Notes: generated from the sequence alone by a model not told the origin. Shown: positions 32,804 through 39,809, numbered from the stretch's first letter. The stretch is DNA of 64,000 bases from CBDDHT01 sp965227905 (GCA_965227905.1 OZ245780.1:3410001-3474000); one strand, 5' to 3'. A program made the numbers and translations.

Positions 32804-33669
32804 GCCGGGGACTCAATCTGCGCGTGATCTGATGCCGCGGACTTATTGCGGCGACGCTGCTCCCGCTGCTTGATTGCTTTTCGTCGAAGGCGGGGGCCGT
32901 CACCAAGCCGCGGCCCGATCTCGCCATTCTTTCGCGCTCTCTGTAGAACGATCTCGACGCTCTTGGCTGTTCGACCGACTAGCGCACCGATTTCCGCAGT
33001 CGTCATGGTGTCATTCGCAGCGGCAATCTCAACGATACGGCGGCGGCGTCTTGCGCGCTGGCTGTCGTGCATTGCAGCGATTGTCTTGGCTCTGAAATCC
33101 GGGTTCTGCCAGTCACGCTTGCGACGTTTTGAAAAGGCCGCCCGTTTCTCGGGGTGGTTCTCCCACGCCTCCTCAAGCGCCATGGTGCGCTTCGCACGCT
33201 TGACAGGGTCGGCCCAGATGCGACGCTGAACCTCCGACCGATGCTCTTTGATTTCGGGCCGAGCGCAATATTCCTTCCATCGCTTCGAAAGCTCTTGCCT
33301 TGCAGCCGCGCTGGCTTTGGCTTTCTTGAGGGATGCGCTGTGACGGCGGCGCATATCGGGGTTCCGCCAGGCCAGCTTGCGGGCGCAGGACCGGGAGCAT
33401 GTGACCGTCCGCCGCGCCACAGGCTTAAACTCGCAGTGGCAAATAATGCAGATAGAGGCGGGGGTGTCGGCAGGAACCAGATGCAGCTTCCGGCCGCGGC
33501 GAACGATCCGCGCGGTGCCCGCTTCATTGATCTCATGGAAAGCACGCCTCACACTTGGTAGGTCGGCGCAGAGACGGTCCGCAACGTCCTTCGCGAGTGG
33601 TCCTGCCGGACAGGAGTCCATTAGCGCCGGCAATACAGCTAGGATTTCATCTGCGAGCGACTTGATCAT
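32800..33669 (-). CDS. Zinc-knuckle DNA-binding protein with NUMOD-like repeats and HTH
   Basis: 289 residues, very basic. Residues 1-70 hold a winged-helix-like segment (LAKDVADRLCADLPSVRRAF). CIICHCEFKP and TCSRSCARK (about 73-96) give a CxxC...CxxxC zinc site. Then come repeats with W-x-N/E/D-P-[DE] phrasing (RNPDMRRR, RPEIKEHR, ADPVKRAKR, ENHPEKRAAF, QNPDFRAK), as in NUMOD modules next to homing endonucleases. The end has an HTH (TTAEIGALVGRTAKSVEIVL). No nuclease motif is visible. It probably binds DNA; target unknown. Confidence 0.6.
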   Translation of the reverse strand: MIKSLADEILAVLPALMDSCPAGPLAKDVADRLCADLPSVRRAFHEINEAGTARIVRRGRKLHLVPADTPASICIICHCEFKPVARRTVTCSRSCARKLAWRNPDMRRRHSASLKKAKASAAARQELSKRWKEYCARPEIKEHRSEVQRRIWADPVKRAKRTMALEEAWENHPEKRAAFSKRRKRDWQNPDFRAKTIAAMHDSQRARRRRRIVEIAAANDTMTTAEIGALVGRTAKSVEIVLQRARKNGEIGPRLGDGPRLRRKAIKQREQRRRNKSAASDHAQIESPA

Positions 33670-35321
33670 GCTTTCACCAGTTCAATCCCGGCCTCTTCGG
33701 CGATGAGGAGGGCGGCTGCGCGATAGCGGTTCTGCTGCAGATCGCTGCCGAGTTCCTGCGCCTCTTTGTCGAGGTTGGGGATCGCCGCAATCGCCTTGGC
33801 AATCGCATCGTCTGACAATTTGGCCACGGGCGCGAAATAGTCAGACCGGCAGATCATCTCGAGCCCGTAAGCGAGCGTGGAGTTGATTGGTTGAAAGCCT
33901 GACTTGACAGCAATCCGAAGCACGCGGCCCAGCGTCTCGCGTCCACCATGCTTAAAAATCCGCCGGAATGCGGTAATCGCTATCGCGTCGCCCGGCCGGG
34001 ACGATCGCTTGGGTGGAATAAACCGCGGAATGTTTGCGCCCTGCCCGAGTGCTATTTTCAGGATCTCCGTCGCCGTCTCGTCGCCGGCCGTAACTTCGGC
34101 GTGGAACACCTGCAGGGCCGACATCGCCACGCGGTCACGGTTGTGGGATACGAACGAATCCGCTCGTTTTGTCAGTTCGTCGGCAGATACTATCAGGACT
34201 GGAATCTGCTTGATCCCTGGATGTGTCTCCGCCGCGATCGCAGTGTGCTGCCCGTCGATGACAAACAGACCAGCATCGGTTTCCGCAACAATTGGTGGCT
34301 TGAATTTTGTCCAGCTGAAGTCGCCGACGATCTTGCGGATTAAACGAATGGACTTCCGCGAAAGGTCGCGCTGGTATGCTGCCTCGACCAGCAGGGCGCC
34401 GGGAGAAACGAGACGCACGCTCGGCGGCGTTGATCCGACATGGTTGGCCTCTATGGCCTTCGGACAATCGAGTGCCTTGATGGGGCGCACGGACGCCTCG
34501 GAACCGTTACGCGCCACAACTAGGTCGTCCGCCGCGCCGCGTGATTTGCGCCCATGCTTGACGAACACGATTGTGTCGTTCTTCGCCGTTGGCTCCCAGC
34601 AGAGCCCGCATGTCGCGCAGCATGCCGTGGCATCGGTTTGCGCAGGGCACACGATCCCTTCCTCGATGCGTGGGCGGTCCGGCACAGTGTCGACAATAAC
34701 GGCGCCATCCGGCCTCGCGACTTCCGTGGACCACCGGATGCGGAACCGGTCCGGGTGCGCATCCTTCACGGCCTCGATCGCATCGCCGATCTCATCGCCA
34801 CCCCATGCCGTCGTCCGCCGGTGCGTATAGCCGTAGCAGGCGACTGTCGGATTCTCGTCCAGGACTTCCTTCCAGAAGGAGACATACTCGACCGAAGGGA
34901 AATCGCCGAGCACGTGGAGGCGGATCAACAGGCCGCTGTGAAGAGTGGCAAGATCACAGATTTCGAACGCCAGACGGTCGTAAAAAACGTCTGCGTCGCC
35001 GATCTTATGGCGACGGGCCATCTGCATCGACGAGCCGTAGCAGTAACCGCGCGCCTCGCAGTCCAGCGGGCACGTCGCGCGTTCCTCTAGGGTCAACGAA
35101 TAGATCGCATAGCCCTTGAATTTTCCCTTCTCGACGATCTTGCCAAGCTTGCGGTTGTTCTGACCCGATACCAGGAGACGATCCGGCTCTGTCTCGGTAA
35201 CTTCAACGACCGTCGAGGGAAAGAGCGTGCGGTTCTCGACCATGGCCGGATGATCTTCCGCCAAGGCATGAACTGCCTCAGGGTTCAAATCCGGCTTGTC
35301 GGTGAACCGCCTGTCGCTCAT
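33666..35321 (-). CDS. GP88-like domain fused to a ParB-like domain
   Basis: 551 residues. N-terminal half (about 1-250) resembles the GP88 family of phages: TCPLDCEARGYCYG (about 84-97, a CxxxCxxxxCY cluster), LLIRLHVLGDFPSVEYVSFW, and a second Cys cluster CCATCGLCW (about 234-242). C-terminal half (about 315-551) has a ParB-N-like part: YQRDLSRKSIRLIRKIVGDF and FVIDGQHTAIAAETH, followed by a helical region. ParB-N domains bind CTP or nucleic acid; GP88 has no proven function, but its Cys clusters could hold a metal. The order of the halves suggests a real fusion. Confidence 0.65.
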   Translation of the reverse strand: MSDRRFTDKPDLNPEAVHALAEDHPAMVENRTLFPSTVVEVTETEPDRLLVSGQNNRKLGKIVEKGKFKGYAIYSLTLEERATCPLDCEARGYCYGSSMQMARRHKIGDADVFYDRLAFEICDLATLHSGLLIRLHVLGDFPSVEYVSFWKEVLDENPTVACYGYTHRRTTAWGGDEIGDAIEAVKDAHPDRFRIRWSTEVARPDGAVIVDTVPDRPRIEEGIVCPAQTDATACCATCGLCWEPTAKNDTIVFVKHGRKSRGAADDLVVARNGSEASVRPIKALDCPKAIEANHVGSTPPSVRLVSPGALLVEAAYQRDLSRKSIRLIRKIVGDFSWTKFKPPIVAETDAGLFVIDGQHTAIAAETHPGIKQIPVLIVSADELTKRADSFVSHNRDRVAMSALQVFHAEVTAGDETATEILKIALGQGANIPRFIPPKRSSRPGDAIAITAFRRIFKHGGRETLGRVLRIAVKSGFQPINSTLAYGLEMICRSDYFAPVAKLSDDAIAKAIAAIPNLDKEAQELGSDLQQNRYRAAALLIAEEAGIELVKA

Positions 35322-35875
35322 GCCACGGCTCCCATAGGAAGGTTGCGCCAGTTCTGTGAGGGGTCGAGAAGGCCGCGCTTATAGGCGTTGATGCAGAGAG
35401 CTTCGGCCTGATCGGGGTTGCGGACCGGCCAGCCTCTATCGCAGCACCATTCGATCGCCTGACGCTTTAGCCAGCGCCTCCGGGGACCAGTACCCTTGAT
35501 ATGCTTTGGGGCTTGGGTGCGGCCGTGTGTATCGCTGCGCCATGAGCTGGGCTCGGCACGAGAATATTCGACTCCCAGGTCGTGACACAGCAGCACGATC
35601 ATTCCGCTCAAAACAGAGAGCTTGATTGCAGTTTGGGCGTTCGGGCCGACAAAAGGGGCCTCGGCGCAAAGGTGCGAGACCTCATGCTTCTCGATCTTGG
35701 CTTTGAGCCAGTCACGCGCGGGCCGAAGGTAATAGAGCTCGCTCCCGCGAACCTTGGTACCTTTCGCGGGTGTTTCAGGTAGTTTCAACACACCGGACAA
35801 TGGGACCGCCTGCCCCGGTAGACTGACGGCCCATCCGATGTGTTTCGTGTCCGGATCCAGGGTCATGAGGTTCAA
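35318..35875 (-). CDS. RuvC-like Holliday-junction resolvase / RNase H-fold nuclease
   Basis: 185 residues. MTLDPDTKHIGWAVS (about residues 4-18) supplies the first acidic residue of the RNase H fold, LCAEAPFVG (about 69-77) the Glu, and NPDQAEALCINAY (about 153-165) the last Asp. Together these match RuvC-type junction resolvases of phages, which trim branched DNA before packaging. It overlaps both neighbours by four bases. Length agrees with RuvC-family proteins (about 170-190). The basic end (KGTGPRRRWLKRQ) may bind DNA. Confidence 0.7.
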   Translation of the reverse strand: MNLMTLDPDTKHIGWAVSLPGQAVPLSGVLKLPETPAKGTKVRGSELYYLRPARDWLKAKIEKHEVSHLCAEAPFVGPNAQTAIKLSVLSGMIVLLCHDLGVEYSRAEPSSWRSDTHGRTQAPKHIKGTGPRRRWLKRQAIEWCCDRGWPVRNPDQAEALCINAYKRGLLDPSQNWRNLPMGAVA

Positions 35876-36210
35876 TGGACCGCCGCTCCGTCGCCCATAT
35901 CCATCTCAGTCTGGTCGAACGCCCAATAGGACTGGCCGAGCGAGTCCTTCAAGACGCTGACGCCGTCGAGATATTCCTCGTAGGCCTCTTTCCCCATCTT
36001 CCGCTGCATCTTGCGTTGACGGAGAATTTCGTTGAGTTCCTTGGTCGGAATACCGGCCTCTGACGCATCCAGCTTTACCTGTTTGATGTCCTCTGAAAGC
36101 TCCTTCTTGTCTTCCTCGAGGCTTTCGATCCGCTCGATGAACGACTTCACTTCGGCGTTTTTCGGGGGCTTGTGGCCCATGCCGTTTTCAGCTTCGTCCT
36201 TGTCAGGCAT
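35872..36210 (-). CDS. GapR-like DNA-binding protein (DUF2312)
   Basis: 112 residues from ATG 36210, with AAGGAA upstream. Residues 18-90 follow GapR/DUF2312: VKSFIERIESLEEDKKELSE, DASEAGIPTKELNEILRQRK and GKEAYEEYLDGVSVLKDSLG. GapR is an alphaproteobacterial chromosome protein that clamps overtwisted DNA ahead of replication and transcription forks. It directly follows the GcrA-like gene with an eight-base overlap. The phage copy could aid replication of phage DNA or disturb host GapR. Family call is confident, role is inference. Confidence 0.8.
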   Translation of the reverse strand: MPDKDEAENGMGHKPPKNAEVKSFIERIESLEEDKKELSEDIKQVKLDASEAGIPTKELNEILRQRKMQRKMGKEAYEEYLDGVSVLKDSLGQSYWAFDQTEMDMGDGAAVH

Positions 36211-36733
36211 ATGCACGTTCCTTTGCTCGTTTGCGGGTTGGCGCGGGGCTCGTACAGATTGAGCCATGGTCTACGCAATACGGGCTGCCCGGCTTCGCGC
36301 GAGCCAGGCAGAAAGTGAAATCACTGTGCTGGGGATCACCGATCGGGAAGCAACAGCTTGTCGGCTTGAGAGCTTCAAAAGCTTTCCGGATTCCCCGGGG
36401 GTGCTTTTTGGAAAGGGGTGCCAACGCGGACGCAGCCTCAGTCGATGCGGGAGGGCGAGCGTTCTGAGACATCGCGTTGGCATTCGCCAGGGACGGCGAA
36501 TCTGATTTCGGTGGTTTGGGTTTGCTGGCATTCAGTTTCGTGCGGCCGGCGCCCTGGTAGCCCTTGGTATTGCGGGTGTCCTTTGGCCTTCCCTGCAGGC
36601 CCATGCGATGGATCTTGCCCACGACTGCGTTACGGGTTGTCCCGCCGAGCCGTTTGGCAATCTGGCCAGCCGAAAGGCCGTCATTCCATAGATCGGCGCA
36701 TGTCTTTTCGCGTTCGGGCGTCCAGGGCGGCAT
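36203..36733 (-). CDS. GcrA-like cell-cycle regulator
   Basis: 176 residues. The GcrA signature is clear: PPWTPEREKTCADLWNDGLS, AGQIAKRLGGTTRNAVVGKI, then RMGLQGRP (about 3-50), a disordered basic linker, and the C-terminal CCFPIGDPQ..FTFC..GSPYCVDH zinc-like region (about 125-160). GcrA binds sigma70 RNA polymerase and activates promoters that carry GANTC sites methylated by CcrM, so it sets the cell cycle in alphaproteobacteria. A phage copy could retune host promoters or drive phage ones. It is followed by a GapR-like gene. Confidence 0.85.
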   Translation of the reverse strand: MPPWTPEREKTCADLWNDGLSAGQIAKRLGGTTRNAVVGKIHRMGLQGRPKDTRNTKGYQGAGRTKLNASKPKPPKSDSPSLANANAMSQNARPPASTEAASALAPLSKKHPRGIRKAFEALKPTSCCFPIGDPQHSDFTFCLARAKPGSPYCVDHGSICTSPAPTRKRAKERAYA

Positions 36734-37059
36734 TAGACTTCCTCCTGGACGGGCATGGCCCTCTGACGAAGACCTTCTAGTTCCGCCATTTTGGCGTCGA
36801 TCAAACGGTCGGCACGAGAGAGGGCCGCCTTAAAGATCAGTTTGGCATCAGCGCCGTCTGGGAACACACCCTCTGTCCCGTCAACGCTAATCGTTCTTAG
36901 ACGTCTTGGACCAAAGCCGCCGGGATACCACGTCACCAATACAGGCTTACCGAGATAAGTCGTTCCAAGCTCGGATATTGATCGCGGGCTTATGTTTGCA
37001 ACCGTCAAGGCACCACTCTGAAATGTGGCTGCGATTTCTTTCGCCACGACAGAAGTCAT
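36733..37059 (-). CDS. Hypothetical early phage protein
   Basis: 108 residues from ATG 37059, which overlaps the previous stop in an ATGA and has GAGGTG seven bases upstream. Beta-type N-terminus, then a WYPGGFGPRRLRTISVDGTE segment and a helical, acidic end. No family recognised. Early-operon location only. Confidence 0.6.
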   Translation of the reverse strand: MTSVVAKEIAATFQSGALTVANISPRSISELGTTYLGKPVLVTWYPGGFGPRRLRTISVDGTEGVFPDGADAKLIFKAALSRADRLIDAKMAELEGLRQRAMPVQEEV

Positions 37060-37253
37060 TGCAGGCACCTCGCTGCGTCACGGATCAGTTTGATATTGTT
37101 GAAGACGAACGCCTCAGTGACATTGAGATGCCCGCGGCGGCGAAATCTTTCGGAGATGTCATAGGTATCCAGGCCAAGGCCCCACATGTGGCCCAACTCG
37201 GCAATGAGAGACGGCAATGTGAGAACTTCCTGGACTGTAGGTTGCTGGCTCAT
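37056..37253 (-). CDS. Small hypothetical early protein
   Basis: 65 residues from ATG 37253, chosen because it overlaps the previous stop in an ATGA. The longer frame to 37334 is not needed. Composition is soluble and helical (QEVLTLPSLIAELGHMWGLG, then RFRRRGHLNVTEAFVFNNIK). No family. Confidence 0.55.
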   Translation of the reverse strand: MSQQPTVQEVLTLPSLIAELGHMWGLGLDTYDISERFRRRGHLNVTEAFVFNNIKLIRDAARCLQ

Positions 37254-37435
37254 GACCGCACCGCCCGTTCTGGCAACTGCCGCCCCTCGGGGTGCAACCA
37301 ATCCGCTATCTTGAAAAGTGTCTCGCAGACCCACCGCCCTAATGCCCTCAGAGCGTTAGCGGTCTTCGCGCGAATAATGGCCTTCAACGGAATGCTCCAA
37401 GTTAATTCCCAACGATGACGCACGTTTGTACTCAC
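37250..37435 (-). CDS. Small basic/aromatic early protein
   Basis: 61 residues with a GTG start at 37435, or 45 residues from a TTG at 37387 which has GGAG seven bases upstream and fits better. Its stop overlaps the next gene in an ATGA. Sequence (RAKTANALRALGRWVCETLF) resembles short phage proteins rich in Arg and Trp such as the 42-residue gene at 28832. It overlaps the gene before it by 30-80 bases depending on the start. Function unknown. Confidence 0.5.
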   Translation of the reverse strand: MSTNVRHRWELTWSIPLKAIIRAKTANALRALGRWVCETLFKIADWLHPEGRQLPERAVRS

Positions 37436-37706
37436 GCTGGGCCTTGGCTCTTTCGCGCTCCATTACGCGATCTTTCCAGACCCGGTATCTCACCCAAAAT
37501 TGCACCAGTGTGTCAGAGCCAGCATCCCCTGCTTGAATGGCTCTAATTCTGCGTACGCCCCGCTCAATTGGCTTCATTTTCAACTCTTTAGCCACTTCGA
37601 GACGGGTTGCTTCAAGGCTTCGGAAGCGGGGCAAATGATCGATAACCTCCTCAAGCCATTCCTCGGCCCAATCCTGTGCTGTTTCGCGGACGGCCTCATC
37701 GTTCAT
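37356..37706 (-). CDS. Hypothetical early phage protein
   Basis: 116 residues, ATG 37706 in an ATGA overlap with the repeat-tail gene. Charged and helical, opening NDEAVRETAQDWAEEWLEEV, middle LEVAKELKMKPIERGVRRIR. No family recognised. Its start codon lies directly beside the 21-base repeats described separately. Confidence 0.6.
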   Translation of the reverse strand: MNDEAVRETAQDWAEEWLEEVIDHLPRFRSLEATRLEVAKELKMKPIERGVRRIRAIQAGDAGSDTLVQFWVRYRVWKDRVMERERAKAQREYKRASSLGINLEHSVEGHYSREDR

Positions 37707-37999
37707 TTGCCAAGTCCCTGGCTGGTTCTGCCGAGATCCTGGCAGAATTTGCCGAGATCTCGGTAGACATTGCCGAACCTTCGGCAGAGCTTTTCGCTAG
37801 CCTCAAACTCATGAAAACGACGGAGCCGGACGTTGGATAAAGGACCGCCAGACCATCTGGCTTTTGCTGCGCGCCCGGCTCCGCTAGCCCTTCGGCACGG
37901 GGCAGTGACCGAAGGACCCTCGACGTGGACACCCAGCGTAAGAAGGTGCCCCGTCGCCGCAATCGGAGAGAAGTCGCTACGCGATGCATTCATGATCAT
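37703..37999 (-). CDS. Early protein with C-terminal heptad repeats
   Basis: 98 residues, starting ATG 37999 after GGAGGG and ending in an ATGA with the 116-residue gene. The C-terminal 28 residues are four seven-residue repeats of the type xxxLGxx (CRRFGNVYRDLGKFCQDLGR...), encoded by the 21-base DNA repeats below. Soluble, basic. The rest has no family likeness. An overlapping frame (37696-37989) is less likely because it lacks the coupling overlap and has no ribosome site. Confidence 0.55.
   Translation of the reverse strand: MIMNASRSDFSPIAATGHLLTLGVHVEGPSVTAPCRRASGAGRAAKARWSGGPLSNVRLRRFHEFEASEKLCRRFGNVYRDLGKFCQDLGRTSQGLGK
37707..37790. repeat. Four 21-bp tandem repeats, each a partial palindrome
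   Basis: TTGCC/CTGCC begins at exactly 37707, 37728, 37749 and 37770. Each unit has the form TTGCCGA-N4-6-CGG-T/C-A-G, that is an imperfect inverted repeat; the fourth (TGCCGAACCTTCGGCA) is fully palindromic. They encode the heptad tail of the gene above and sit 1-84 bases ahead of the next gene's start, so they could equally be a protein-binding array. Confidence 0.7.
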
Positions 38000-38061
38000 G
38001 TCGACAGCCCTCCAATCTGTTTACCCCGCGCCCGACCTAAACCCGGCTGGTCGGGCCGATA

Positions 38062-38206
38062 GAGGGCGACCGAAATCCGTAACGCGTATCGGTCGCCCTC
38101 ACCCTTGGCCGCTCGCCGGAGGGCCGTATTCTCTGCCGCGAGGGGGAGCTGAATGTGCCTGCAGAGCCCTCCCCCTCGCGGAGACCCCGCTGCCGAGCAG
38201 CAGCGG
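38062..38206. other. Cluster of three strong hairpins downstream of the cro-like genes
   Basis: Three perfect stems follow each other: 38062-38073 with 38089-38100 (12 bp, GAGGGCGACCGA), 38136-38148 with 38169-38181 (13 bp, CCGCGAGGGGGAG), and 38187-38193 with 38200-38206 (7 bp, CCGCTGC). This 145-base region between the HTH gene's stop and the next gene start has no gene. It may be a terminator cluster or an RNA antitermination site on the leftward transcript. Confidence 0.55.
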
Positions 38207-38212
38207 AAACTT

Positions 38213-38455
38213 TCAGTCAGCGATATCGGTGGACCTCATGAAATCGTTAGCGGTTACCGCTCCGCCCGTTTCCTTGAAGATTTTTGCCATTTGCGTCGGT
38301 CTCGGAACGCGTTCGCCAGCGATCCACCGACAAACCGCGCTGCTACGAACACCGATGAGCCGCGCAAAAGCTCTCTGCGACAGCCCGTTGGCGCGCATGT
38401 ATCGGCGAAGCGCATTCAGGTGCTTGAGCCGGAGCCTTGTTCGGAATTCCTTCAT
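38213..38455 (-). CDS. XRE-type HTH regulator, second gene of the leftward operon
   Basis: 80 residues with a clear HTH in residues 12-60: LNALRRYMRANGLSQRAFAR, LIGVRSSAVCRWIAGERVPR. It starts in an ATGA overlap with the cro-like gene. CI/Cro-fold small proteins in this spot usually control the early leftward transcript or the lysis-lysogeny choice. Target site unknown. Confidence 0.75.
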   Translation of the reverse strand: MKEFRTRLRLKHLNALRRYMRANGLSQRAFARLIGVRSSAVCRWIAGERVPRPTQMAKIFKETGGAVTANDFMRSTDIAD

Positions 38456-38682
38456 TCTGCGGCCTGACTCCGCTGAGCATGGATTTCGACGAGCGTTTCA
38501 TAGGAGATAGACAGCCCCTTCGACTCGGCAGCGCGGATCAACTGCGACCAGTAATCCACCGGTATTGAGTTGCGACGCCGCATATCGGAGCCGCGTGACG
38601 CTGGGTTCTCTTTGAACCCACAAGCTTTGCCAAATTCGGTAGGCCCACCGAAGGCATCGACGATTTCAGAGATTGTCTGCAT
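38452..38682 (-). CDS. Cro/YdaS-like small HTH regulator, first gene of the leftward operon
   Basis: 76 residues from ATG 38682. The opening (QTISEIVDAFGGPTEFGKAC) resembles YdaS/Cro-type HTH proteins, with a helical rest. The leftward promoter's -10 (38689-38694) lies seven bases from this ATG, so the mRNA may start at or near the start codon, as in leaderless mRNAs. It probably antagonises the divergent S24 repressor. Confidence 0.65.
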   Translation of the reverse strand: MQTISEIVDAFGGPTEFGKACGFKENPASRGSDMRRRNSIPVDYWSQLIRAAESKGLSISYETLVEIHAQRSQAAE

Positions 38683-38688
38683 CAAAAG

Positions 38689-38718
38689 TAACTACGCACA
38701 TTGCGTAGTTAATGTCAA
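38689..38718 (-). promoter_or_regulatory. Leftward early promoter PL
   Basis: On the minus strand -35 TTGACA (38713-38718), 18-base spacer, -10 TAGTTA (38689-38694). The spacer carries the best repressor operator, so binding would block RNA polymerase directly. Confidence 0.65.
38690..38710. promoter_or_regulatory. Repressor operator OL1 (with weaker OL2 and OL3 to 38746)
   Basis: Perfect nine-base inverted repeat AACTACGCA / TGCGTAGTT around CAT. Two weaker copies follow: 38716-38732 (CAACGCC-TAT-TGCGTAG) and 38730-38746 (TAGCGCA-TTT-TGCGATG), between PL and the repressor start. The same consensus CTACGCA-N3-TGCGTAG recurs upstream of the right operon, so these are the likely binding sites of the S24 repressor and/or the Cro-like protein. 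Confidence 0.65.
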
Positions 38719-38754
38719 CGCCTATTGCGTAGCGCATTTTGCGATGTTTGATGC

Positions 38755-39363
38755 ATGGATACTATCGGAAATAGATTGAGGTGGGCCCGGTCTCGAGCTG
38801 GGTTTGAGAAGGCCACCGAGGCGGCCAGAAGCAGTGAATGGGTCATTTCGACCTATCTGGGGCACGAAAATGGTGACCGGAATCCCAGCCGCGAAACCGC
38901 CAAGAAGTATGCGCGTGCTTTCAAGGTCAGGTGGGAATGGCTGCTAGAGGGGGAAGGTGATCCTAGGCCGCTACCCACTCGCCGCGGGCAAACGCCGATT
39001 GTGGGATATGTTGGCGCCGGCGCAAAAATTCACACCGTAGATGATCATGAAATGGGTGCCGGCCTTGATGAGACCGATACACCACCCGACGCCCCGGAAG
39101 GCATCGTCGCTGTAACAGTTCGAGGCGACTCTATGTACCCGCGGTATTTTGAGGGCGAACTGATCTTTTATGGCCCCGAGCAATTTTCTGCAGCAGACAT
39201 GCTCGGCCGCGAATGCATCGTCCGGTTGGAAACCGGAGAGACATTGGTAAAGATCGTCCGACCGGGCCGAAAAAAAGGGCTCTTCCAGCTCGAAAGCTGG
39301 AATGCATCACCGCTTTTGGATCAAGAGGTAAAATGGGCTTCGCCTGTCAAATGGAGAGGCTGA
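38755..39363 (+). CDS. S24-family phage repressor (CI-type)
   Basis: 202 residues. N-terminal HTH (about 1-60, IGNRLRWARSRAGFEKATEA, SEWVISTYLGHENGDRNPSR), hinge, then the S24/LexA protease-like domain: TVRGDSMYPRYFEGEL (Ser126) and ETLVKIVRP (Lys166) form the catalytic dyad, with an Ala88-Gly89 pair in VGYVGAGAKI as possible self-cleavage site. It should hold PL and PR shut in the lysogen, and RecA-driven cleavage would induce the phage. The start codon has no ribosome site, so the mRNA may be leaderless. Not tested: cleavage. Confidence 0.85.
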   Translation: MDTIGNRLRWARSRAGFEKATEAARSSEWVISTYLGHENGDRNPSRETAKKYARAFKVRWEWLLEGEGDPRPLPTRRGQTPIVGYVGAGAKIHTVDDHEMGAGLDETDTPPDAPEGIVAVTVRGDSMYPRYFEGELIFYGPEQFSAADMLGRECIVRLETGETLVKIVRPGRKKGLFQLESWNASPLLDQEVKWASPVKWRG

Positions 39364-39709
39364 TTTCGCTCTTCGCAAAACGCCGACGGGATTTTCATGA
39401 TCTTTGGAGAGTGTCTTGAGCGAAGTGGGCATAGGACGACATAGCCCTTGGCCTTGCCGACCTTGGCTATGTCCCTAGCCCACTAACGATCTTGACCTTC
39501 GGAGCCGGCCCGTCGCTTCGGGGCCTCTGGTTGCCCTTATCCCGCACCAGAGTTGGTGGCTACTTCTCGGCCCTTGGGAGAGAACCGGCGACCAGGCTTC
39601 CACCTTTCGGACTGCCCTTGCACTGTGGCCGCACCCCATGGTAGTGCGTGGCCCCGGTACTCAGGTGCCCCTGGCCGCCATCGTCTTGGAACCGACCGGC
39701 TAGGAATTC
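39364..39709 (+). ncRNA. Structured non-coding stretch between repressor and terminator
   Basis: 345 bases without a credible gene. It holds a long hairpin at 39424-39484 (AGTGGGC / GCCCACT with GACATAGCC / GGCTATGTC inside), 39525-39552 (CTCTGGT / ACCAGAG), a weak one at 39564-39584 (TTCTC / GAGAA), 39627-39653 (GGCC-GCAC / GTGC-GT-GGCC), and then a terminator. A structured RNA such as a long repressor 3'UTR or small RNA is possible; no known RNA family was recognised. Confidence 0.45.
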
Positions 39710-39744
39710 GAGCCCCGCCCAAACACGGCGGGGCTCTTGTTATT
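39710..39744 (+). terminator. Factor-independent terminator after the repressor
   Basis: GAGCCCCGCC / GGCGGGGCTC (ten perfect base pairs) with a seven-base loop, followed by TTGTTATT. It ends repressor (and any small RNA) transcription before the PR region. Confidence 0.75.
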
Positions 39745-39809
39745 CCCCAACATATCCGCCACGCCAAATGCGTCAAGTATTTCAATGCGATTCGTCGCTT
39801 AAAACTGAA

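Noticed and set aside
37707..37790. 21-bp repeats as a CRISPR array
   Set aside because: Units are contiguous with no spacers, too short, and no cas genes are present.
37696..37989. Alternative 97-residue minus frame across the 21-bp repeats
   Set aside because: It lacks a ribosome site and the ATGA coupling; the 37703-37999 frame has GGAGGG and an exact ATGA overlap with the next gene.
37833..38510. 225-residue plus-strand frame opposite the HTH genes
   Set aside because: It covers the hairpin cluster and both HTH genes in antisense and has no ribosome site.
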